A DNA stretch of 64,000 nucleotides, taken from positions 1-64,000 of the forward strand of contig WNNJ02000940.1 of the NCBI GenBank assembly GCA_012934845.2, written 5' to 3'. Shown here one piece after another: positions 1-10,863 of the stretch; the first letter of the stretch is position 1, and each line of letters starts with the position of its first letter. The notes beneath the pieces were generated by a model, which did no database searches, was not told the origin of the DNA, and was given only the letters and a program-made list of their open reading frames with translations. Both the position numbers and the translations under genes were made by a program. This DNA is from Pomphorhynchus laevis. Taxonomy: Eukaryota; Acanthocephala; Palaeacanthocephala; Echinorhynchida; Pomphorhynchidae.

Positions 1-2039
1 TATTAATAATAATTAATTTATTTATTAATTTAATAAATAAATTAATAAATAAATTATTATCTAATAAAAAATAATTTGTTTATAATTTATTTATAAGAAT
101 AAAATAATTAATCAAGTTTTTTTTGTTTTTTAGCTTTCTTGCTGTAACATTTTTAGCCTTTTAATCATTTAATTATCGTTTTATCTTAAAGAATAACAAC
201 TAACCAACACGTTGGATTAGAGCTTTGAAAAAACCGAACAACACAATGACCCAGATACCCTAAATCATTTTATAAATTTGCGAAAACAATTATTGTAAAA
301 TAAATACAAATCCGATACTGTTATGTTAAATTAAAGAGTTTAAATAATTTTAAATTGTAGGTTATGGATGGTAAAATGGATGTACATTGTATAGCCGATA
401 ACTTGTGCGCTTTTGTAGCTTTCTTTTAAAAATATACAAATTAAATTTGAAAATAAATTTAATTTTTAACTTTTTTTAAATTAAATTATTTTGTATATAA
501 CACGTTTTAAATAGCATCTTGTAAAATCGCACATGTTTAATCGAATATTGTTTCATGCATATTATTTGCATTGCGTAAAATGCAAATAAATTTCACAAAA
601 TTCGTTTTTTAGATGAGTCAAGATTACCCCCTCCACCCATTTATTTTTATGTACCTACATTTTTTATAAATGCCACAGCGTCTAATTCGGTGAACATATT
701 GTATCGGTTTCGTTTTAATCAAATACTTCTAAAGTGCACATTTCTAAAGTTGCGTATTCTGCAAAAATGTAGAAGCGAAACCATGACGATTGTTTCAATC
801 TTTAAATTTAAAAATCGCTCAGGTTTAAATGTAAGATTTAAGATTGTGAAATTTTAAGATATATTTGTTTCAAATCTATTGAAATTGCTCTCACTAATAA
901 ATTGTGCTATTCAAAACAATTTATTTATGGCATAATTTATTGAATTTTGATTAATTTGATTCCTTGAATTTGAATGATGCCTGTTGGTTTATCTTAATTT
1001 TATTGGATTGAAAAGCAATATCCCCAGCAAAGGAAAATTGATTTTATTTAAGAATATTTAATCAATTTAATAAAATATAAATAATTTGAAATCGGAGGTT
1101 ATGGATGGTTAGTAAAACAGATGTAACTCAGTGCACTTTTATTCTCAAACAGTTTGAAAAGCCAAATATAGAACTTTAAAACTTTTTTAACTTTACACTT
1201 TAATTTTGCAAAATTATAAATTAATTTCATGTTTTAATCGGATATATTACATTCACATTACAAAATGTAATTTATTCTTACACAATGTAAAAATATGAAA
1301 GTAAAGAATTATTGAAATTAAGAAAATTTTAGAAAATTACTAGGTAATAGAAATTACCTAGTAATTAGGTAATAGAAATTTCCTAGTAATTAGGTAATTT
1401 TCTATTTAGGAAGCATCGTAATCATGCATGGACAAAACACATCATCTTTTAATGATCCGGTTTCAACAAAAAATAGTATGAAATTACACTCAGTACTTTG
1501 TAGAAATAAGCGGTAGAATAATTAATAGTATATTTTGGAGTTTGATCAAAGAAAAGAATAAATTATTTTTGATATTTCGATAATTGCAATGCATATCACA
1601 GATATTTCAAGATAGTTATTGATATAAGTTCCAATATATAATAATACAAACGACATTTTAATTTACAAAAATCATAATTCATGAGCGTTTACGCATACCA
1701 TATAATATTAATAGTATAATATAAATTAACATATAATATAAATATTATATTATTATATTTTTTCTATGTGAATTTTTATTCACAATTTCAATCTTGGGGA
1801 TATGGATTTGTTAATGCGAAACGTACTTTGTAATTAGTAACAGCATAAATATTCTTATCTCGTTGGATTATTTTCGGAGTAAATTTAAAAAGGTCTTGTC
1901 TCTTCCTCGATAATTAAACACAAATTCCCAGAATTTGATTTCCCCTAGAATCAAAGAGCACTTTTGGATAAAAAAATAGTCATATGCAAAAAATACATGT
2001 ATATGGGACTAAACTAAAAATGCAATAGGTAAATAAGCA
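1..2039. other. AT-rich upstream sequence without a gene
   Basis: No convincing ORF on either strand. Two stretches resemble each other at a distance of roughly 735 bp (around 340-600 and 1070-1290): both carry the word ggttatggatgg followed by related AT-rich text, suggesting an old diverged direct duplication. A short interrupted repeat of taattaggtaatagaaatt type lies at about 1340-1410. I see no core promoter that I would defend. Confidence 0.4.
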
Positions 2040-2062
2040 TTAGAAATGAATAATATATATTA

Positions 2063-2330
2063 TCTCTTTAACTCCACCATTGCCGGTCCCAAGCACTGCT
2101 TAGAAAGGAGGACGGTTGGCGATAGACTTCGTGACAAGCCAGTCGTAAAGCAAAACCGTCGCATCAACAGTACGAAATGGTGTCTCAATGATGGTCCGTC
2201 GCATCAACAGTACCAAATAGTGTCTCACTACAATGGTACGGCCACAATCTTCGCGTTGACGTCAACCATCAATAAGGTCCAATGGAAAAAGCGGACTCCG
2301 TAACGAAGCGGAACAAACGCTGATAAAAAA
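2063..2330 (+). mobile_element. RTE-type LINE, 5' end fragment
   Basis: A GC-richer block whose opening (gccggtcccaagc, then ggaggacggttggcgata and cgtgacaagccagtcgtaaa) resembles the 5' region I associate with invertebrate and fish RTE-like LINEs. The 85-aa frame over it is probably part of the 5' UTR/ORF start and not a host gene. A second copy lies in opposite orientation at about 5300-5500, sharing the same block. Only the first few hundred bases of the element are present. The family assignment is from memory of related elements and is not tested. Confidence 0.45.
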
Positions 2331-2939
2331 AAGAAGAATATACATTATCTCTCTGATTGTATTAAAGAAAGATGTAAATGGCTAGACAATGAAGCGATAG
2401 TAGTTTTATCCCATACAACATTTAGTTGTTAATTGCGTGATATTGCGATAGAATTTGTAAATTTCCTACATTGATAGCTCAATGTAGTTCAATGTATTTT
2501 TGGCCAAGTTTGTAGCCTTCAAATTGTTTTTAGTTTTTGAAATTATCTCTTGAGCGAGTACAATGTTAAGTCATGAATGCTTTTTTATTTCAAATAAAAT
2601 TGTAATATTTAAATTTTTAAACCTTGTAAAATTACATAATGGTCAAAATGTGTGACAATTTACACATTTCACCAGAAAATTATCTACAAATAATGCACAA
2701 CCTTTTACATGCAATTATATACCATATAATTCAAACAAATTTCGTTTGAAATTCACACTTAATTATTTCTTTAGCAAAATATTTACGATAAAACAAAAGT
2801 AAATTATTTAAATGCTTTTAGTTGCGAATTGCTAACCAACATTAATGTCTGGTAATCTTAACTGACTATTCGCTTGTGTTACTTGCGATAATAGAACATG
2901 GTTCGTTCAATTCACGACTACTAAACTTGATGAAATAGG
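2331..2939. other. AT-rich sequence upstream of the first exon
   Basis: Mostly A/T with no ORF. This would hold the 5' UTR and promoter of the host gene starting at 2940, but I see no defensible TATA or initiator. Confidence 0.3.
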
Positions 2940-3454
2940 ATGGCATTTTTAAAAAATCTAAGAGGACTTGTTGATTTAACGTTAGTATTTAATATTGACG
3001 GGCGAATGTGCCATGAACAACCAGAAGAACTCTATTTTAACCACAAATGTGGATTATCCGAAGAATATAAAACAAATTCATCCACAGCCCATGGTTTATC
3101 TATGCCGTTGAGCAGCATTACAGAAAGCGGCATTACAAGCAATAATCTATCGTCGACTTCAATTCATTTGCTATCAGATACAGAAGAAATTAACACAAAT
3201 AGTGATCTCGAAAGATACAGACTAACTAATAGAACACATATATTGCGAATTAATGATTCAAGAAACTTAAAATCTATAATCGTTACTTACCCGTCTAGGA
3301 AAGCATCATCTAATTGGGAGTTTAGAAAAAAATCATTGATGTCTAATGATGTAAAATCCTTATGCATTGAGGAAATCAAAAATAAAATAAACTGCGAATT
3401 TACAATATGCAAAGAATGTGGCCAAACTATGACAAGACAACAAAAAATACATAA
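2940..3454 (+). CDS. Host gene exon 1 (start codon, half of zinc finger)
   Basis: An ATG at 2940 in a good initiation context (aggATGG) follows an in-frame stop at 2931. It opens 171 codons plus two bases before a strong donor, GTGAGT, at 3455. The unspliced frame would stop two codons later, so splicing is expected. The encoded text is polar and serine/asparagine-rich with no signal peptide or membrane segment. It ends with C157-x2-C160 and H171 (motif TICKECGQTMTRQQKIH). The fourth ligand, C176, is supplied by exon 2, giving C-x2-C-x10-H-x4-C, as in ZC2HC-type fingers, which bind nucleic acid or protein. Function unknown. Confidence 0.55.
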
Positions 3455-3787
3455 GTGAGTTGAATATCAGTAACTTATTTACAGCAGACACATATTTTTA
3501 AAACAAATACTAAATAATCCCATACCGTTACTGACGGCTTGGGTTTCAGTGCTCACACATAATCCATCATTTGTCTTATATGGGCTCGTACGTTAAAAAT
3601 GCAGGCCAATGTGTAAATATTTTGAAATGTATTTGCATTGTGGCAAATACATTAGTGTATTCTAAATACGCAGAAATCACAAACAATTAGGATTGACCTG
3701 TCAGTATTTAAATTTGTTCTAACGATTCACTATATTTTTTGAGTTTAATTTTTTTATAAACAAATAATATTTTTTCACTTTTAATGA

Positions 3788-3815
3788 CCCTCACTCGACT
3801 CTTGAGTCGAGTGAT
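3788..3815. repeat. Short perfect palindrome (cactcgactc/gagtcgagtg)
   Basis: A 10-bp inverted repeat around ttga, followed closely by a further gtcgagtga. Hairpin-forming and isolated in intron 1; no function assigned. Confidence 0.5.
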
Positions 3816-4231
3816 CAGTCGAGTGACATGTATATCAACTTGAAAATAAAGAATTTATCTTAGTTTTGGAAAGATTGTTGTTTAAATTTCTTGCAATTGA
3901 ATTTACGAAAACGTTTTTTTAAATAATGATAATGTTTTCTTCTGATTCTAGGGACAAGTCCAAGAAATGATTTAAAACCTCCACTTTTTATGGTTTTAAT
4001 AAACATTTTAATGAAAACATTCAATGAACTCTTTAGTAATATATTGACTATCCTCAATATACTATTTATTTATATTTGGGTTTTATTCTAACGTTTTATT
4101 ATAACGTGACAATATTATTTATTCGAAAGTTAATGAGAATTTAGGAATATTTGAATCCACATTCGACAAAATATACTGTATAGAGTATTTTAGTATTTGT
4201 AACAAATTGTATTCTTAGAGAATCAAACCAA

Positions 4232-4498
4232 TCAGATAACTGAGTCTACGCATTTTATATTATTTAAAATTATAAACAATGCGAAATAAAATTCAAATAA
4301 TTAAATAATAAATAATTATAAACAATTAATAATTGTTATATAAAATTTTATATAATTTATATCAAGTTAAAATTTAAAATTGAAATTTAAAATAAAAGTC
4401 AATTGTTATGAATTAACTAATAAATAATAGACGATGTATTCATAATAAGAATTGGAGGTCACCAGGAGGAACCTGATATGTTATCAGATTGTGGTTTT
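4232..4498 (-). mobile_element. PLE terminal-repeat copy (partial)
   Basis: Carries the marker words of the terminal repeat downstream of the PLE RT gene at 14786-15160, in reverse: aactgagtctacg, atttatatcaagttaaaat, aataagaattggaggtcacc and aggaggaac. The RNA-fold part is cut off after the first arm. Confidence 0.7.
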
Positions 4499-4554
4499 TT
4501 AAATAACAAATCGATTTCCATTTTTTACTTTTCGTATTGTTTCTACAGTATTGT

Positions 4555-4790
4555 TAACCAACACCCAGAATCACATCAAATTCCTGTATGATACTTTAAA
4601 TCGTCAGAGAAAACATGATGGGTCCCAGTGGATCCCCTTGTGGTTTAACGCCACACACGAAACGCAAACGATCCTGAAGGGCTACGTATCAATAGGAGGA
4701 CCGTTTTTAACACTATCTGACCCAAGCAGATCATTCAAAGAATAGACTATCGACCGAATTAAAGCATATCATCTTAAACCGCTATAAGAA
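4555..4790 (-). pseudogene. Degraded non-LTR-type RT fragment
   Basis: On the minus strand the frame contains GVKPQGDPLGPIMFSLTI, an RT motif 4 block of the GVxQGDPLGP type. Upstream of it are remnants of the preceding region (YALIR, SLNDLLGSDS). Related pieces are at 5507-5780 and 25188-25415. Only about 80 codons survive. The RT type matches the family whose C-terminal region seems to be present at 23270-24175; that link is inference. Confidence 0.6.
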
Positions 4791-4867
4791 TTTTCAAATC
4801 GATTTTTAGCGACACCCAATCAGAATTAGACGATTACTGTTGATGTACGAGATTAGCATTAATGATT

Positions 4868-5048
4868 TAAATAAATAAAAAAATTATATAATAATAAATA
4901 AAAATAAATAATTAAATACTTATTATAAAACATTTTATATAATTTATATCAAGTTAAAATTTAAAATTGAAATGTATAATAAAAGTTGATTGTTATGAAT
5001 TTACTAATAACAAAGGATGTATCAGAATAAGGATTAGTGGTCATAAAA
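4868..5048 (-). mobile_element. PLE terminal-repeat copy (partial)
   Basis: Same marker words as the copy at 4232-4498 (atttatatcaagttaaaat, gaatttactaataa, gtatcagaataaggatta). It stops before the RNA-fold region. Confidence 0.65.
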
Positions 5049-5054
5049 TGTAAC

Positions 5055-5226
5055 TTTGCAAGTCTTTGTAAAACATCTCTAATATTCGGCACAACCAGAC
5101 AACCTACATATGACTAGGTTGTAAATATATTGAAAATGTATTTACATTGTAGTACATTACTGTAGTCGATAGAAATTAATATAACGCCGATTATATGAAA
5201 ATGTATTGCTCAAGATTTACAGAACT
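5055..5226. repeat. Direct repeat, copy 1
   Basis: About 170 bp closely matching 5675-5846, sharing gtctttgtaaaacatctcta, gacaacctacatatga and aatataacgccgattatatg. Copy 2 continues the minus-strand RT-like frame, so the repeat is probably part of the degraded RT element. Confidence 0.7.
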
Positions 5227-5299
5227 AGTTACAAAGATCAATAATAATGACCAGCTAGAAATAAAATGAAATTATAAAAGAAGAACACGAATGGGCCTT

Positions 5300-5500
5300 A
5301 TTTATGGTTTATGTTCATTTGCGCAAAGAACGCGGCCATATCATTGTAGTCGCCTTTCGCGAAGTTTATTAAGACATTATCTCATCCTGTTGATGTGACG
5401 GTTTTGTTTTACGATTGGCTTGTCACGAAGTCTATCGCCAACCCTCCTCCTTTTTCAGCAAGGGCTTGGGACCGGTTATAGCGGAGTTGATTATTATTTA
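5300..5500 (-). mobile_element. RTE-type LINE 5' fragment, inverted copy
   Basis: Reverse complement shows ccggtcccaagcc, ggaggagggttggcgata and cgtgacaagccaatcgtaaa, matching the fragment at 2063-2330. It is followed by related sequence down to about 5300. Confidence 0.5.
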
Positions 5501-5506
5501 AATGAA

Positions 5507-5846
5507 AGCAATAAAATTTGTAACACCATCTGAACCAAGCAGAGCATTCAAGGAATAGCCTATGGACCGACCGAATTAAAGCATAGGGTCTTAAACCGAT
5601 ATAATAAATTTTAAATCGATTTTTAGCGACACCCAATCAGAATTTGACGATTGCTTTTGTGGACGAACAACAATCGTCTTGTGTAACTTGGCAAGTCTTT
5701 GTAAAACATCTCTAATATTCGGCACGACCAGACAACCTACATATGAGTAGGTTGTAAATATATTAACATTGTAGTACATTACCGTAGTCGATAGAAATTA
5801 ATATAACGCCGATTATATGAAAATGTATTGCTCAAGATTTACAGCT
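5507..5846 (-). pseudogene. Degraded RT fragment (fingers region)
   Basis: The minus strand reads VVPNIRDVLQRLAKLHKTIV, then WVSLKIDLKFI and a YALIRSVHRLF stretch. This resembles the region before and around RT motif A (KxDLKNAF...) in the element type whose GVKPQGDPLGP block is at 4555-4790. It overlaps direct-repeat copy 2 (5675-5846). No intact frame remains. Confidence 0.5.
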
Positions 5847-6444
5847 TGACGTACAATTTACAATTTTATGTAATTCTTAATTGCTTTTAATAGTTATATT
5901 ATCCATTTTATAATTTATTAGTATATGCTTTCCTTTAAAATACCAAGTTGTGGCTATTTGGTTACAAATAGTCACAACCAATTAAGTATTTTGGTAACAA
6001 ATAGTCACAATTAATTATCATTTATTTATTAATAAATTCATTTTCTATAATCTGTTGACGCTGCATATGTCTTGTTTAATGTTTTCTTTTAAATATCCAA
6101 TTTCAATATATGTTTCAATCAATATCAATTTATTAATATTTTTAAATTAACTTTTGTATAAGAATACTAAACATATTGTTTAAAATGAATTTCGTGATCA
6201 CATATTCTGCTTATAAAATTACATATTTTATTGATTAAATCTTCTATCGTTAAACTTCGCTTATAATTTATTATTTTAAAATGTTTTTTATTGTTTATAT
6301 TGGTTATTTTATTTTTGTTATTTTACATTCAGTAATCTTGGCGGAACTTATCAATGATTTTAATTGTGTCTTCAAAAACATTTACGTTTGTTAAGTTACC
6401 TTTAAGAATTTGTTTCCAAATTTTTCATTCAAATGTTGGTTTAG
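5847..6444. other. AT-rich intron sequence, nothing recognised
   Basis: Low-complexity A/T with a short duplicated ggtaacaaatagtcacaa word at about 5960-6015. No gene or element recognised before the splice acceptor (gttggtttag) at 6444. Confidence 0.4.
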
Positions 6445-6623
6445 GCCTGGAATATGCTTTGGTATTAATGACGAAAATTCCTGTCGGAGAAAAAAGAACA
6501 TAGCGGATAAAGCTATTGTTGCTACTAATGAACAGCATTACACTAGCTTGACAAACTTAGCAACAGTATCACGACAGCTCGTACTATCCAATAAGCTTTT
6601 TCCCATTGATACTTATGGAACAG
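6445..6623 (+). CDS. Host gene exon 2 (completes zinc finger)
   Basis: The acceptor gttggtttag and donor cag/gtttgt bound 179 nt: one base, 59 open codons, one base. The first base completes AA|G (Lys172) left by exon 1, and the next residues PGIC provide the fourth zinc ligand (Cys176). The phase fit and the finger completion are independent of each other, which makes this the best-supported junction of the model. The rest of the exon (RRKK..., then KLFPIDTYGT) is polar and unrecognised. Confidence 0.6.
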
Positions 6624-7020
6624 GTTTGTTTGCAGATCGATGACTAATATTTATAATAAAAATTATAAATATTAATATGTAATTAATATATATTAATATT
6701 ATTAATATAATTAATTATTTAAATAATTAATATATATGTTATATATTATATAATACTATATATAATACTATGCTCTATTTAACTGCAAGCCAGAATCCAA
6801 CATTGGGATTCAATTGTATATTATGGTTTAAAAATATAAACTGGAAATTGAAAAAATTAAAATTAAATATTTATCTTTCCCTTTGCGCCTTCAACACGAA
6901 AAAATTATATTGAATTTGTAGTGAACAAGCATTTTTATAATATTTGTTACACTAGGATTGTACATTAGTTAAAAACTATAATTTGGAAATTATTACTTTG
7001 GAATACAGTTACAAAGCATA
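6624..7020. other. AT-rich intron sequence
   Basis: Mostly alternating A/T runs (ttaatatatattaatatt). Nothing recognised before the LINE. Confidence 0.4.
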
Positions 7021-7065
7021 ACTGATTACAATCAGCGATCAAACGCTATTCCAGTCGACCAATCG

Positions 7066-7887
7066 ATGATCAAGTTGCCAACAGTGATGGAGACGGACAG
7101 CTCAATTGCTTCTTCTACGACTGTGTACCTTAGCAGCTTTCAGCCGAGCACAAATTTCCTCTTGCATCCAACTGATCCCAGTACGTTTGCTACTAGCGAG
7201 TTAGATACGGCTGATTTCGTAACACTTGATATCAAATGCTCAAGTCCTGGTTGCACTCTGATAACCTATGTGAAAGCTACTAGTATCGTTCGTAGCCTTG
7301 ATGGCGATTTTTTATGCGGGAATTCCACTGTTGAAATTGTTCAGCAAAACGCTTATCATCAATTGAAGAAGTTGTTGAGCGCCCACGAATAGAAATCGCT
7401 GAGTTGACAACAGAGCTTGGAAACTTGAAGAATAATTTTTTGGAAAGACCCTTGTTTGATGGTGGAGAATCCAGTTGCAGATGTGGTTTGACAGGAGGTT
7501 GTAAGATATGTTGTCGTGGCCAACCATTTGAACAAGGATTTGACCCCGCTTAAATTCTTGCAAGAGTGTGATAAGCAGGCAAACCGTATATGTAACGTAA
7601 TCATTAGAGGGCTACCTGTTTCATCGAATGATCATGTCGTCGTCGAGAACATTTTCTCTGAGATCGGGATAAATCTATCAACATGTCGGTATCTTCGACT
7701 CAAACGATTTTTAGCTAAACGAACTGATATTCCTCCATGTTTGCTTGTTTCAACTGATGAATCAATATCACATGAAGCACTTTCCTATCGTAGTAAGCTA
7801 CGAAATTCACCTAGAATTTCCATAGTCTATATTATTCCTGATCTATCACCAGTAGAACCTGATGCTTACAAAACTATCCGTGCTTAA
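7066..7887 (+). pseudogene. LINE ORF1 (RRM-like nucleic-acid-binding protein)
   Basis: Two open stretches (7066-7392 and 7516-7887) are separated by a decayed segment with stops. The first has a Cys-containing part (CSSPGC...GDFLC). The second has the ORF1 signature of CR1/L2 LINEs: QANRICNVIIRGLPVSS near its start, then a hydrophobic/RRM-like region, LRNSPRISIVYIIPDLSP and a KTIR end. In live elements this protein coats the LINE RNA. Here it is a pseudogene. Confidence 0.65.
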
Positions 7888-7975
7888 CTTAAGGGAAACG
7901 AAACACCGACAGTTCCTATACTTTCATTATACGTAATAATAGGGTTATACAAACGCGTCAACTGAAAACATTAAC

Positions 7976-8021
7976 AACTCCCTGTGTTGTTAACGCGTCA
8001 ACGTTAACAACACAGGGAGTT
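7976..8021. repeat. Perfect 20-bp stem hairpin in the LINE
   Basis: aactccctgtgttgttaacg (7976-7995) is exactly complementary to 8002-8021 across a 6-base loop. It lies between LINE ORF1 and the minisatellite. Either an element-borne structural motif or a local inverted duplication. Confidence 0.8.
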
Positions 8022-8039
8022 TATACACCTCCACATTTG

Positions 8040-8475
8040 ACTATCGAAGCCTTCAAATCCAGTAAATCCTCTAGTAAATCCTTCAGTAAATCCTCCAGTA
8101 AATACTCCAGTCTAACTTCCAGTAAATCCTTCTGTTTATCCTCCATTAAATCATCCATTAAATTCTCCAGTAAATCCTCCAGTTTATCCTCCAGTAAATA
8201 ATCCAGTAAATCCTCAAATAAATCCTCTAGTAAATCTAAATCCTCAAGTAAATCATCCAGTAAATCTTCAAGTATATACTCCAGTTTATTCTCAAGTAAA
8301 TACTCAAATTAATTATCCAGTTAATCCTCCAGTTAATCCTCCGTTATATCATCCATAAAATCCTCTAGTAAACTCTTCAGTAATGCATTCAGTAAAAAAA
8401 TCCAGTCAATTCTCGAGTAAAGCCGTCAGTAAATTCTCCAGCAAATCTTCCAGTATATCATCCAGTGTATAATCT
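8040..8475 (+). repeat. Degenerate 12-bp minisatellite (cctccagtaaat)
   Basis: Roughly 36 imperfect units of cctccagtaaat and variants (cctctagtaaat, ccttcagtaaat, cctcaagtaaat). In one frame a unit reads Pro-Pro-Val-Asn, so it could have been a tandem PPVN stretch at the ORF1/ORF2 boundary; stops now occur in it. Probably expanded after or during LINE decay. Confidence 0.75.
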
Positions 8476-8504
8476 AATTGATTCGATTCCACTGCTTCCC
8501 GAGT

Positions 8505-9250
8505 CTTCCTGGAAATTAGCCGTCTTAAATATCCGCTCTCTAAGTAACAAGGTTGATACAATATATGATCTTTTCCTTCATAAATTTTTGGATGTCTTGT
8601 GTTTAATCGAATCTTGACACATTGATCAGAATAATTACTCTATTAAACACCTCCGCTTTTTAAATCACTCTGTGGTTGATAAAGCTCGTCAACGACCTAT
8701 TAGTTCAAACAGTTAAAATAAACCACGGTGGTCTTATAGCTTTATCTCACCATTGGTCTCTGTTGCGAACATTATCGTTGCCATTTGTTCGTCTTACTTT
8801 CGAACTGCTCGTGTTCCGTGTAAAAGCCGTCTCGTTGTTTCTCAATATCTACTTATTATATCGACCTTGTTCGTGTCATCCATCGGACTCTTTTTTTGAT
8901 GAATTGTCAAACTTGCTGTCTTTCATCTTCCTCTCCGATTTACCTTACGTTGTACTAGGAGATAAATATGTTGCTTATACCGTCCTTGTGATTCCAATAC
9001 CCTAAAGACGATTTCTTCATTTAATGATAATGATTTTCAAATCATTTCTTCTCGTTATTCTTCTGCTACCCAGATTCTTGGCGGTACCCTCGATAGTGTT
9101 GCCCTATCATCGCGTCTTGCGTTATCTTCTTCATTGTGTATATCTGATCATGCTCTATCTGACACTTCCTTGTTACCTGTTATCTCCCTTTATTAAAAAT
9201 CAATGCCCCTGCAAAACTTATCTCGTCCCATTCTTGGAAATTCCTCGACT
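8505..9250 (+). pseudogene. LINE endonuclease domain remnant
   Basis: Begins with KLAVLNIRSLSNKVDTIYDL, the N-terminal N-x-R-S-L block of APE-type LINE endonucleases. Then come LDVLCLIES (expected metal-binding E), the decayed DLPYVVLGD (from ...LGDFN) and finally CISDHALS, which holds the catalytic S-D-H. Several stops and shifts interrupt the frame. This domain nicks target DNA in live LINEs. Confidence 0.65.
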
Positions 9251-9435
9251 TTTCCCTTCTTCGCTGTTATATCAAACGCTCTCCGTTAATATATCCTTCT
9301 TCTATCCACTAATCCCCCAATTACTTATGTATCCTCTTTAACAATGTATTTTGCTCTATCCTCGAAGAAATACTCCCATTTAAAACTTTTGCTCAATCAC
9401 GGCACTATCATGCAACATAGTTCGACTATGAGTGT

Positions 9436-9945
9436 GTGACTTCAAAACGCATCCTGCGTCGTTCTTTCAGAACTTATCATCGTTATCTAAGACTAGCTTC
9501 AGCACTTGACTCCTCCGTTTATCGTAACCAATTATTTGCTCTTCGTCGTTCGCATAGGCAATTTCTGCGTTCTAAGGCACATAGTTTTTGGGGAAAGAAA
9601 GTAATTTCTGCTAATGACTCTCGAACTCAATGGAAAAGTCTCAATTCTCTACTTTCTCGTTCCTTTGTCACCTCCACTCTTGATCCTTCTCAATTCTCCG
9701 ATTACCTAATTTCAAAAACTATTTCTCTAATCGATTCGATCATCGTCCTTCCACAAACTTATTGTATCTCGTCTATTCATATCCCTGAGCTCTTTTACCT
9801 ACTTGCGGTATCTGAAGATGATGTATCTTGCCTTCTTATTTCGTTAACTTGTAATTCCTCTCCTGCTGATCACATCCCTACTCGAATTCTCAAATTGCTG
9901 TCAACAAACTTCACACCTTTCCTTACCAGCCTCTTTAACTCGTAA
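9436..9945 (+). pseudogene. LINE region between endonuclease and RT
   Basis: A 169-aa open stretch including LRRSFRTYHRYLRLA, FWGKKVISANDS and a SSPADHIPTRILKLLSTNF block, as found just before the RT fingers in CR1/L2-type ORF2. The same block is recognisable in the minus-strand LINE at 17.7-17.9 kb. Confidence 0.6.
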
Positions 9946-10040
9946 TCCGAAATGGAATATTTCCTGATCTGTGTTCCTGATCTGTGTTCCTGATCTGTGT
10001 TGTTGTTGTAGTTATTGTTCATCCCATACTTTAAAAGCCA

Positions 10041-10863
10041 TCTCTTGACCCCTCTCTTCCTTCATTTTATAGTTCAATATCAATTCTACCTGCATTATCT
10101 AAATTTCTTGAACACCTTGTCTTAGATAAGATAAACAAGTATATCTCTTCATCGCAGCTTTACCCTTCTTTTCAATCTGTTTTCCGCTCCAATCATTCCA
10201 CCGAACTAGCATGTCATAAAGTATTTTCTGATCTGCTCTCCGTTCGTAACGAAGGACTTTGTAGTGTGGTAATATCGCTCGATCTTTCATCTGCATTCGA
10301 CATTGTCGATCACATAATCATTCTTTCTCGTCTTCGCTATAATTATGGCTTCTCTTCGTCTACCTTGGCTTGGTTCTCTTCGTATCTCTCCGATCGATCA
10401 TTTTCCGTCCATTCTAATTCAATGTGTTCTCCTCTATCTTCTCTCTTGTGGTGTACCTCAAGGTTCTGTACTTGGCCCTTTTCTATTTACGCTTCTTCTT
10501 GGAGATTTATCTTGTATAACTAGTAAATTCCGCTTCAGTGTAATGCAGTACGCTGATGATATACTTATTTATTCTCACTCGTCTCCTCATTCCCTAAGCC
10601 AACTTTTCGTATCCGCATCTAATTGTCTTCGTGCTCTATCAGAACATCTAATTTCTTTGCGCATGTTCCTCAATCCTACTAAATCTAAAGTGTTATGGAC
10701 TTTACCCTCCACTGTTTCTGTTATTCCTCCATCTCTGTATCTTCAGACCACAATTATTCTTGCTGTAGATAAACTAGAATTTCTAGGTATTCACTTCGAC
10801 AATAACATGCGAAAGACTTTGTAGTAAAATTTTAATAACAAAAGACTTTGTAGTAAAAAGCCC
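10041..10863 (+). pseudogene. LINE RT domain, tandem copy 1
   Basis: Contains SLDLSSAFDIVDHI (motif A), VPQGSVLGPFLFTLLLGDLS (motif B) and MQYADDILIYSH (catalytic YADD), then LNPTKSKVLW. The whole block recurs 823 bp downstream. The junction between copies is marked by a doubled aaagactttgtagtaaaa. Confidence 0.8.

Noticed and set aside
3860-4057. 65-aa basic ORF on the minus strand in intron 1
   Set aside because: No motif, no splice context, A/T-rich codon use; probably chance.
8040-8475. CRISPR-like array
   Set aside because: Units are contiguous 12-mers without unique spacers; a minisatellite.
8676-9341. Two hydrophobic ORFs at 8676-9005 and 9024-9341
   Set aside because: Out-of-frame readings of the decayed LINE endonuclease; no independent gene.
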